Under the pieces are notes generated by a model that did not search any database, was not told the DNA's origin, and saw nothing but the letters and a program-made list of their open reading frames with translations. Position numbers and translations under genes: made by a program. From CAZGTQ01 sp964528575 (lineage in GTDB: Bacteria; Planctomycetota; UBA1135; GCA-002686595), in assembly GCA_964528575.1 (NCBI GenBank), contig CAZGTQ010000374.1:1-18910 (forward strand): a DNA stretch of 18,910 bases, read 5' to 3'. Positions 1-5,989 of this stretch are shown here, one piece after another (the first letter of the stretch is position 1; each line of letters starts with the position of its first letter).

Positions 1-2
1 CG

Positions 3-158
3 TACGCGCTCGAGAACGTGCGCGCCGTCTCGATCGAGCGCGACCGCCGCGGCCGGAGCTGGCTGCGCGCGACGGCCCGCTCGGGCGAGCGCATCTCGCT
101 CGCCGTCGCCCCGACCATCGAGGTCGCGATCCACAGCGGCGGAGACGCGGGGGCATGA
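3..158 (+). CDS. C-terminal end of an unidentified protein (5' truncated)
   Basis: An open frame enters from the left edge and ends at a TGA at 156-158, giving the last 51 residues of a protein (YALENVRAVSIERDRRG... to ...HSGGDAGA). The tail alternates charged and hydrophobic residues, as in a small beta-rich domain, and ends in a Gly/Ala-rich stretch. I do not recognise the family from so short a piece. It is probably real because the frame is open throughout and the next gene follows on the same strand after 31 bases, which suggests one transcript with the two small genes downstream. Confidence 0.5.
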   Translation, partial: YALENVRAVSIERDRRGRSWLRATARSGERISLAVAPTIEVAIHSGGDAGA

Positions 159-189
159 GCGCGCCCTCGCTTCGGCCGCAGGAGAGCGA

Positions 190-498
190 GTGATCGACAG
201 CGCCGAGAATCGGCCGCTCGCGGTGCTGCTGTGGCGCACCGACGAGCGCGGCGAGGACGACGTCGCGTGTCTCGTCGGCCCGCTGCGCCGCGGCGAGAGC
301 GGCTGGTACGTCGAGCGGGACGACGGTCCGCCGTTCGAGCTGCTCGACGAATGGCTGCAGCGCGTGCGCGAGACGCCGGCCGGCGCGCGCGAGATCGTCG
401 GGGGCGCGCCCTTCCTGCTCTCGCTCTCCGTCGGGAGCGGCGCGGAGCTGCAGGCGGGCGAAGGACGGGCGAGCGGGCTACGCTGGCACGCGTCATGA
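190..498 (+). CDS. Small hypothetical protein, 102 aa
   Basis: This GTG-start frame encodes a small soluble protein of unknown function. The start is supported by an AGGAG at 180-184, five bases before the GTG. The protein has no signal peptide, membrane segment or cysteine pair. The N-terminal part (about residues 8-50) looks like alternating beta strands (AVLLWRTDE, ACLVGPLRR, GWYVERDDG). An acidic/aromatic helix follows (FELLDEWLQRVRE, about 50-62), then a hydrophobic strand (FLLSLSVG). It may be a compact beta-barrel-like domain, but that is only an impression. Its stop overlaps the start of the next gene (ATGA), so the two are probably translationally coupled. I cannot name a function. 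Confidence 0.6.
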   Translation: MIDSAENRPLAVLLWRTDERGEDDVACLVGPLRRGESGWYVERDDGPPFELLDEWLQRVRETPAGAREIVGGAPFLLSLSVGSGAELQAGEGRASGLRWHAS

Positions 499-650
499 GC
501 CGTGCGCTGAACGTCGCTTGGTGGGTCGGGCTCGTGCTCGTCGTGCTGTCGTGGATGGACGTCGTGCCGAACGTCGTCGGTTGGATCGGGTTCGCGCTCA
601 CCGCGATCGGGTTCGTCGCGAGCGTCGCGGCGAGCCGGCGCGCGCGGTGA
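495..650 (+). CDS. Small two-helix membrane protein, 51 aa
   Basis: The ATG at 495 overlaps the TGA of the preceding gene (ATGA), which is the main argument for this start. A longer upstream extension of the same frame is an Arg-rich shadow of the 102-aa gene. The product has two hydrophobic stretches: about residues 8-26 (VAWWVGLVLVVLSW) and 29-46 (VGWIGFALTAIGFVASVA). They are separated by a short MDVVPN turn and followed by a basic tail (SRRAR). That predicts a helical hairpin with both ends in the cytoplasm by the positive-inside rule. No family is recognised. It ends 12 bases before the convergent stop of the next gene. Confidence 0.6.
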   Translation: MSRALNVAWWVGLVLVVLSWMDVVPNVVGWIGFALTAIGFVASVAASRRAR

Positions 651-662
651 GACGCTTCCCCG

Positions 663-3065
663 TCACGGGACGAAGACGAACGCGCCCCAGAACGTGACGT
701 ACTGTGCGCTCCCGCCGGCGAGGCCGACCTCGCTCGGTTGGAGCGCCAGGCCCTGGGCCTCGAGCGCGGGGACCGGGATCGAGCCGAGCGTGTTCGTCAG
801 CGTCGGGAGCAAGAAGCCGACGAGGAAGTCGACGCCCGTGCCGAGCACGGTGAGGTCCGAGCCGGGGAAGCCCTGGAGCACCTGGACGTCGACGTCGGAC
901 GAGCCCAGCGTCGCCGCGATCGTGCCGTCGAGGCCGATGCCGAGGCTCACGTCGGCCGTGCCGTCCAGAGCGAGGCGCAGCGGCGTGAGCGTGCCGCCCG
1001 GGACCGGGACCTGGAACGCGATCTCGAGGTCGGCGAGCGCGAGCTCGGCGAGCGTCGGGCCGCCCGGCGTCGTGCGCAGCACCGGCGGGAACGTGCCGTG
1101 CGTGCGCAGCTCGATCGTCGTGCCGGTCGGGAAGAGCTCGAAGCCGGCGCCGGGGAAGAGCGCGGCGAGGCCGTCCGTCGTCAGCGCCTGCCCCGTGCCC
1201 TGCGCGTCGAGCAACGACGTGAGGTCGCCGTCGAGCAGGCCCGCCGCGGTCGACGCCGCGAGCACCTGGTTGAAGAAGTCGTCCGCGGCGCCCAGACCCA
1301 CGCCGTAGCCCGCGCCGCCGGGCGTCGTCGCGCCGAACGCGGGCGTCGCGGTCGGCGTGCTGCGAAAACGCGTCACGGGCGGCGAGCCGGGCTCGGCGAC
1401 GCCGACCGTCGCGGACGCGTCGAGCAGGATCGTCGGCCCGCCGGTCGACGTCTGCACGCCGGCGACCTCCGCCCCGACGTCGACGTCGATCTCGAGCAGC
1501 GGGAACAGGTTCCCCGCCAGCGTGAGGTCGTTCAGGATCGTCTCGATCGCGGGTGCGAGCTCCGTCGCGACGGCGGACTCGACGGCGCTCTCGACCTGGT
1601 CGCGCACCCAGTCCTCGATGATGAAGAGCTCCGCGACGCTGCCGAAGAAGCCGTTCAGGTTGAACGCGAACTGGTTGCGCACGACGTTCACGTTCACCAG
1701 GTTCGCGTCGAGCTGGCCGCCCGGCGTCGCACCGAGCTGCAAGAGGCCCGAGATGTCCTTGGGGTTCGACGTGATGTCGCCCGAGAGGTTGTAGTCGACC
1801 TCGACGATCTCGCCGCTCACGTCGAACGTCGCCTTCAAGTTGAACAGGCGCACGAGCCCCAGCACTCCGTTCGCGTGCGGCGTGAGCTGCACGTCGACGT
1901 TCGGCGAGAACGTCAACCCGGTGAAGTCGACCGTCGCGGAGAAGAGCGTGATCCCGAAAGGCCCGCTCGTGTTCGCGACCTGCGTCGGCGGGATCGACGC
2001 GATGATCGACGCGATGTCGAGGTTCGCGAGCAACCCCTCGGCCGCCTGCGCGATCTGGTTCAGCGCCGGCTGCCGCAGGTGCGCCACGAGCGCGTTCGAC
2101 GAGCCGCCGGAGAGCGGGAGCGAGGCTCCGCTGCCGACCGTGATGCGCTCGCGCGCGACCGTCCCGTCGGGGTGCACGATCTCGAACGTCACGGGGTAGA
2201 ACGTCGCGCCGGGCGGGAACAGCTCGATCTTCGGCCCGAACACGCCGCCCGAGAGCGCCGTCGGCGCTCCGTTCACCGTGAAGCCCGCGACCGCCGGACC
2301 GTCGACCGTGCCGCCGAGCGGGAAGCCGCCGCCGCTCACCCACTGCCCGTCGAAGTCGAACGTCGGCACGATCTCGTACGCGTGCACGACCGTCTCCGCG
2401 GCGACGACGGCGCCGCCGGACGAGGCCGTCAGGCGCAGGACGTAGTCCCCGGGCACGTCGGGCGCGAACGACGCGAGCAGCGACGTCGCGAAGTCGATCG
2501 ACGCCGTGCTGCCCGCCGGCGCGTCGCGGATCGTCCAGTGCACCGCCGTGCTCGGAGGGATCATCGCGTCCGCGTCGCCCGCTCCGCTCCCGTCGAGCAC
2601 GACCGCGCGGCCGACGAGCGTCGCCTGGCTCGCACCCGCGCCGACCGGCGGCACGACGTCCAGGCGCACGCCGTTCGAGAAGTCGAGATCGTTCGGATCC
2701 GCGTCGTCGACGACGACGCCGGCGAGGTACACCGTCTTGCCGGCGTAGGCGGGCACGCCGGGCACGGGGTACTGGATCGCGAGCGTGCCGCTCGGCGGGA
2801 TCGGCTGGACGAGGAGCAGGAAGAGCGCGGGCGTGAGGCCGAGCGGGACCGGCTCGCCCAGGACGTTCGTCGGCCCCGGCGTCACATCGGCGAAGACCAG
2901 CGCGGGTGCGCCGGGTTTGCCGCTGAGCTCTATCAGGAACGACGCGCCGTACGGCACCGCGGCCTGCGTGCCGCCGTCGATCGTCAGGTCGGACGCGGGC
3001 GTGGGGAGCGCGAGGGCGCACAACGCGGCCGCCGCGAACGGCGCGCGGGAACGGTGGGGAACCAT
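663..3065 (-). CDS. Secreted multidomain protein with C-terminal BPI/LBP-like (TULIP) lipid-binding region, 800 aa
   Basis: I chose the ATG at 3063-3065 because it begins a signal peptide (MVPHRSR, hydrophobic AAAALCALALP, cleavage near PTPAS); the same frame stays open 47 codons further upstream. Visible parts are: residues 26-140, a beta-rich domain common in secreted planctomycete-type proteins (LGLTPALFLLL, NGVRLDVVP); 141-232, a PKD-like domain (VVLDGSGAGDAD, FAPDVPGDYVLRLTA); about 255-315, an Ig-like domain (VNGAPTALSGGVFG); and 325-800, two successive halves resembling BPI. The first half holds long amphipathic strands and a helix near 483-512 (EDWVRDQVESAVESAVATEL). The second ends with PTLTNTLGSIPVPALEAQGL and YVTFWGAFVFVP, close in layout to the BPI C-terminus. 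The 475-residue length matches BPI/LBP/CETP proteins. Lipid or lipid A binding is inferred. The upstream yjbQ-like gene lies 52 bases away on the same strand. No TonB, autotransporter or C-terminal sorting signal is visible. Confidence 0.75.
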   Translation of the reverse strand: MVPHRSRAPFAAAALCALALPTPASDLTIDGGTQAAVPYGASFLIELSGKPGAPALVFADVTPGPTNVLGEPVPLGLTPALFLLLVQPIPPSGTLAIQYPVPGVPAYAGKTVYLAGVVVDDADPNDLDFSNGVRLDVVPPVGAGASQATLVGRAVVLDGSGAGDADAMIPPSTAVHWTIRDAPAGSTASIDFATSLLASFAPDVPGDYVLRLTASSGGAVVAAETVVHAYEIVPTFDFDGQWVSGGGFPLGGTVDGPAVAGFTVNGAPTALSGGVFGPKIELFPPGATFYPVTFEIVHPDGTVARERITVGSGASLPLSGGSSNALVAHLRQPALNQIAQAAEGLLANLDIASIIASIPPTQVANTSGPFGITLFSATVDFTGLTFSPNVDVQLTPHANGVLGLVRLFNLKATFDVSGEIVEVDYNLSGDITSNPKDISGLLQLGATPGGQLDANLVNVNVVRNQFAFNLNGFFGSVAELFIIEDWVRDQVESAVESAVATELAPAIETILNDLTLAGNLFPLLEIDVDVGAEVAGVQTSTGGPTILLDASATVGVAEPGSPPVTRFRSTPTATPAFGATTPGGAGYGVGLGAADDFFNQVLAASTAAGLLDGDLTSLLDAQGTGQALTTDGLAALFPGAGFELFPTGTTIELRTHGTFPPVLRTTPGGPTLAELALADLEIAFQVPVPGGTLTPLRLALDGTADVSLGIGLDGTIAATLGSSDVDVQVLQGFPGSDLTVLGTGVDFLVGFLLPTLTNTLGSIPVPALEAQGLALQPSEVGLAGGSAQYVTFWGAFVFVP

Positions 3066-3117
3066 GGATCGAACGATACTCCGCGGCCGCCGATCGCGCA
3101 GCAGCGGCCGCGCCTCG

Positions 3118-3531
3118 TCACCCGACGAGGGTCGCCGTGACGCGCCGGGAGTGGCCGGCGTGGCGGTGCTCCCACAGATACAGCCCTTGCCACGTGCCCA
3201 GGGCACAGCGGCCGCCGGTCACGGGGATCGCGATCGACGTCTGGGTGAGCACGCTGCGCACGTGCGCGGGCATGTCGTCGGGCCCTTCGGCGGTGTGGCG
3301 GAAGAGCGCGTCCCCGTCGGGCACCGCGCGCTCGAACCACGCCTCGAGATCGCGCCGTACGAGCGGGTCGGCGTTCTCGCAGACGATCAGCGACGCGCTC
3401 GTGTGGTGCACGAACACGGTGCACAGACCGATGTCGACGCCCGCGCGGGCGACGAAGTCCTGGAGGCGGTCGGTGATGTCGTACGTCCCGCGCCCCTCGG
3501 TGCGGATCGTCCAGGTCTCCTGCTCGCTCAT
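3118..3531 (-). CDS. YjbQ/UPF0047 family protein (putative secondary thiamine-phosphate synthase enzyme)
   Basis: The 137-aa length and motifs match the YjbQ family: VFVHHTSASL (residues 39-48), the CENADP turn (51-56), RHTAEGPDDMPAH (78-90), GTWQGLYLWEHR (112-123) and a final VTATLVG strand. The conserved His/Asp/Glu set is intact. The family forms a small trimeric metal-binding barrel; some members have weak thiamine-phosphate-synthase activity, but the physiological role is unclear. The ATG at 3531 has a GGGAG about five bases upstream. The gene is the first of a pair with the secreted protein at 663-3065 and diverges from the glutamate-synthase-like gene across 83 bases. I see no functional link to its neighbour. 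Confidence 0.93.
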   Translation of the reverse strand: MSEQETWTIRTEGRGTYDITDRLQDFVARAGVDIGLCTVFVHHTSASLIVCENADPLVRRDLEAWFERAVPDGDALFRHTAEGPDDMPAHVRSVLTQTSIAIPVTGGRCALGTWQGLYLWEHRHAGHSRRVTATLVG

Positions 3532-3559
3532 TTCGCTCCCGTTGCTCCTGGGCCGAGGC

Positions 3560-3565
3560 TACACT
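3560..3565 (+). promoter_or_regulatory. Candidate -10 element (TACACT) for the glutamate-synthase/cyclase operon
   Basis: TACACT is the best -10-like hexamer in the 83-base divergent gap between yjbQ and the plus-strand operon. No convincing -35 lies at 16-18 bases; the TTGCTC at 3542-3547 is only 12 bases away. If used, transcription would begin near 3571-3573, exactly where the perfect inverted repeat at 3572-3594 starts. This is pattern reading only. Confidence 0.3.
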
Positions 3566-3571
3566 CCCCGC

Positions 3572-3594
3572 TTGCCGTCCGCGCGGGACGGCAA
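3572..3594. repeat. Perfect 9-bp inverted repeat with 5-base loop upstream of the glutamate-synthase-like gene
   Basis: TTGCCGTCC and GGACGGCAA flank GCGCG, giving a 23-bp interrupted palindrome that ends 20 bases before the ATG at 3615. The AGAGGAG ribosome binding site (3604-3610) lies downstream and free of the stem. It could be a dimeric repressor operator, or a stable hairpin at the 5' end of the operon mRNA. No T-run follows, so it is unlikely to be a terminator or attenuator. Confidence 0.6.
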
Positions 3595-3614
3595 CCGCTC
3601 GTCAGAGGAGTCTC

Positions 3615-5213
3615 ATGCCCGCATGGCTGCAGTCCGGGTGGTGGTTGCTCGCCATCTTCGGCGTCCTGGTCCCCGTCGCGCTCTACGACGTGACGCAGAA
3701 GAAGCGCAACGTCCTGCGCATCTTCCCGCTGCTCGGCCACCTGCGGTACTTCCTGATCGAGATCGGGCCCGAGATCCGGCAGTACCTGATCGCGGACAAC
3801 CGCGAGGAGCTGCCGTTCAACCGCAACGAGCGTGACTGGCTCGACCGGTCCGCCGAGCGCAAGAACAACTACTTCGGGTTCGGCACCGACGAGATGATCT
3901 ACGGCATCGGCTACCCGATCATCAAGAACGCCGCGTTCCCCTACGGCGACGAGGCGTTCACCGGGAGCAAGTCCGACAAGAAGGCGGACATCCCGTGCGC
4001 GAAGGTGGTCGGCGAGGCGCACGGGCGGCGCATGCCGTACCGGCCGCCGTCGATCATCAACATCTCGGCGATGAGCTACGGCTCCCTGGGCAAGAACGCG
4101 ATCAGCGCGCTCAACAAGGGCGCGCAGCTCGCCGGCTGCTACCACAACACGGGCGAGGGCGGCTGCTCGCGCTACCACCGCCTCGGCGCGGACGTCAGCC
4201 TGCAGATCGGCACCGGCTACTTCGGCTGCCGCACGCCCGACGGCAAGTTCGATCTCGACAAGCTCTTGGTCCTCTGTGAGGAGGTGCCGCAGATCAAGAT
4301 GATCGAGCTCAAGATGAGCCAGGGAGCGAAGCCCGGGAAGGGCGGCACGCTGCCGGGCGCGAAGGTCACGCCGGAGATCGCCGAGGCGCGCGGGGTGCCG
4401 GTCGGCACGGACTGCATCAGCCCGAACAAGCACTCGGCGTTCTCGGACGTGCCCGGCCTGATCGACTTCGTCGAGCGCATCGCCGACGCGACCGGCCGGC
4501 CGGTCGGGATCAAGTGCGCGGTCGGCAACCTCGACTTCTTCCACGAGCTCGCGACCCGGATGAAGGACACCGGCCGCGGGCCCGACTTCATCACGATCGA
4601 CGGCGGCGAGGGCGGCACCGGCGCGGCTCCGCTGACGTTCGCCGACCACGTGTCGCTCCCCTACAAGCTCGGCTTCACCCGCGTCTACCGGCTGTTCCAG
4701 TCGATCGATCAGCAGCTCGTCGACGACATCGTCTGGATCGGCTCGGGCAAGCTCGGCTTCCCCGACCGGGCGATCGTCGCGCTCGCCCAGGGGGCGGACC
4801 TGATCCAGGTCGCGCGCGAGGGCATGCTGGCGATCGGCTGCATCCAAGCCCAGAAGTGCCACACGGGCTTCTGCCCGACGGGGATCGCGACGCACAACCC
4901 CTGGCTCCAGCGCGGCCTGGACGTCGAGCACAACGCCCGCCGCGTCGAGGGCTACATCCAGAGCTTCCGCAACGAGGTCAACGCCCTGGCCCATGCGGCG
5001 GGATACACTCATCCGGGGATGTTCACCCCCCACGACGTCGAGCTCTCCGCGGGCCCGAGCGTGTTCAAGTCCCTCTACGAGCTCTTCGGATACGACAAGA
5101 AGCAGTACGCGCCCGATCGGGAGCCACGCTTCAAGCCCCTCGAGCAATGCGACCAGAGCTTGATGACCGCAGCGGAGAGAACGTCGCCGCAGCGGGCTCT
5201 CTCGACGAGCTGA
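3615..5213 (+). CDS. Membrane-anchored FMN/Fe-S glutamate synthase-like protein, 532 aa
   Basis: This is a stand-alone glutamate synthase domain (FMN-binding glutamate synthase family) without the glutamine amidotransferase half of GltB. The N-terminus has one hydrophobic segment (residues 7-24) followed by KKRN, so it is probably tethered to the membrane with the enzyme in the cytoplasm. The barrel shows ISAMSYGSLGKNA (150-161), HNTGEGGCS (177-185), the TIDGGEGGTGAAP region (327-339) and WIGSGKLG (374-381). Cysteines 409, 415 and 420 (C-x5-C-x4-C, CHTGFCPTGIATH) match the GltB 3Fe-4S ligands. Known relatives belong to the glutamate synthase/glutamate dehydrogenase-like oxidoreductases, but electron donor and substrate are often untested. 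The ATG follows AGAGGAG. It heads an operon with the phosphodiesterase and the cyclase; its 3' end overlaps the phosphodiesterase frame by 67 bases if the ATG at 5147 is used. Confidence 0.93.
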   Translation: MPAWLQSGWWLLAIFGVLVPVALYDVTQKKRNVLRIFPLLGHLRYFLIEIGPEIRQYLIADNREELPFNRNERDWLDRSAERKNNYFGFGTDEMIYGIGYPIIKNAAFPYGDEAFTGSKSDKKADIPCAKVVGEAHGRRMPYRPPSIINISAMSYGSLGKNAISALNKGAQLAGCYHNTGEGGCSRYHRLGADVSLQIGTGYFGCRTPDGKFDLDKLLVLCEEVPQIKMIELKMSQGAKPGKGGTLPGAKVTPEIAEARGVPVGTDCISPNKHSAFSDVPGLIDFVERIADATGRPVGIKCAVGNLDFFHELATRMKDTGRGPDFITIDGGEGGTGAAPLTFADHVSLPYKLGFTRVYRLFQSIDQQLVDDIVWIGSGKLGFPDRAIVALAQGADLIQVAREGMLAIGCIQAQKCHTGFCPTGIATHNPWLQRGLDVEHNARRVEGYIQSFRNEVNALAHAAGYTHPGMFTPHDVELSAGPSVFKSLYELFGYDKKQYAPDREPRFKPLEQCDQSLMTAAERTSPQRALSTS

Positions 5214-5989
5214 TCGACACCGAGCTCCGGGTCCGGCTCGTGCCCTCGTCCTGCGCCGGGGACGACCTGGCGCAGTTCGCGACGTCGTACGTGATCAACG
5301 ACACCGTCGCCGTCGACTGTGGAGCGCTCGGCTTCTGGTCGACGTCCGAGGCGCAGGCGCGCATCAAGAACCTGTTCCTGACGCACTCGCACGCGGACCA
5401 CATCGCGACGCTGCCGATCTTCGTCGAGAACAGCTACGAGGGCAAGCCGGACTGCGTCACGGTCTGGGGCAACTCCGCGGTGCTCAACTGCATCCGCGAG
5501 GACATCTTCAACGACCGCTTCTGGCCGGACTTCCTGCGGCTCGCTCCGCCCGGCGCGCCGTTCCTCGAGCTCGCGAAGCTCGAGACCGAGGTCCCGGTCG
5601 TCGTCGACGGCATCCGCGTCACGCCGGTGCTCGTCAACCACACCGTCCGCTGCTTCGGCTTGATCCTGCAGACGCGCCGCTCGTCGGTCGTCATCATCTC
5701 CGACACCGCGCCGACCGAGCGCATCTGGGAGGTCGCGAGCGGGCTCCCGAACCTCAAGGCGGTCTACCTCGAGGCCGCGTTCCCGAACAGAATGCACGAG
5801 CTCGCCGTCGTTTCGAAGCACCTCACGCCGACGATGTTCGGCGCCGAGACGAAGAAGCTGCGGCAGCCGACGACGTTCGTCGCGCTGCACCTCAAGGCCC
5901 GTTACCGCGAGAAGATCGGCGCCGAGCTGATGGCGCTCGGGCTGGCCAAGCTGCAGCTCGCGGTCCCCAACCGGGAGTACACCTGGTGA
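5147..5989 (+). CDS. Metallo-beta-lactamase-fold phosphodiesterase, class II 3',5'-cyclic-nucleotide PDE-like, 280 aa
   Basis: Predicted to hydrolyse 3',5'-cAMP or cGMP. The fold is shown by SYVINDTVAVDCG (residues 47-59), the metal motif THSHADH (79-85: H80, H82, D84, H85), H165 in VNHTV, D186 in ISDTA and H248 in ALHLKARYREK. Class II PDE hallmarks beyond a generic MBL protein are EDIFNDRFWPDF (118-129), the family's HIFNN.xWP.F stretch, and LEAAFPNRM (208-216). All expected metal ligands are present. No signal peptide is seen, so it should be cytoplasmic. The start is uncertain: ATG 5147 is the only nearby ATG but adds about 26 residues before the first strand and lacks a clear ribosome site. 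An in-frame CTG at 5210 overlapping the upstream stop (CTGA) is an alternative. The next gene, a cyclase, begins inside its stop codon (GTGA). Confidence 0.85.
   Translation: MRPELDDRSGENVAAAGSLDELIDTELRVRLVPSSCAGDDLAQFATSYVINDTVAVDCGALGFWSTSEAQARIKNLFLTHSHADHIATLPIFVENSYEGKPDCVTVWGNSAVLNCIREDIFNDRFWPDFLRLAPPGAPFLELAKLETEVPVVVDGIRVTPVLVNHTVRCFGLILQTRRSSVVIISDTAPTERIWEVASGLPNLKAVYLEAAFPNRMHELAVVSKHLTPTMFGAETKKLRQPTTFVALHLKARYREKIGAELMALGLAKLQLAVPNREYTW

Noticed and set aside
155..193. 12-codon ATG frame overlapping the first stop (ATGA)
   Set aside because: It is too short to support as a gene. The GTG at 190 with AGGAG explains the next gene better, though a short coupling leader cannot be excluded.
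598..3140. Long frames of about 800 aa on both strands over the BPI-like gene
   Set aside because: Their translations are Arg-rich and low complexity. The 663-3065 frame has a signal peptide and recognisable domains and accounts for the region.
3066..3206. N-terminal extension of the BPI-like protein by 47 residues
   Set aside because: It overlaps the yjbQ coding region and would bury the signal peptide.
3528..5147. 539-aa antisense frame over the glutamate-synthase-like gene
   Set aside because: The plus-strand frame carries the conserved FMN and Fe-S motifs. The antisense product is Asp/Arg/Val-rich with no recognisable domain.
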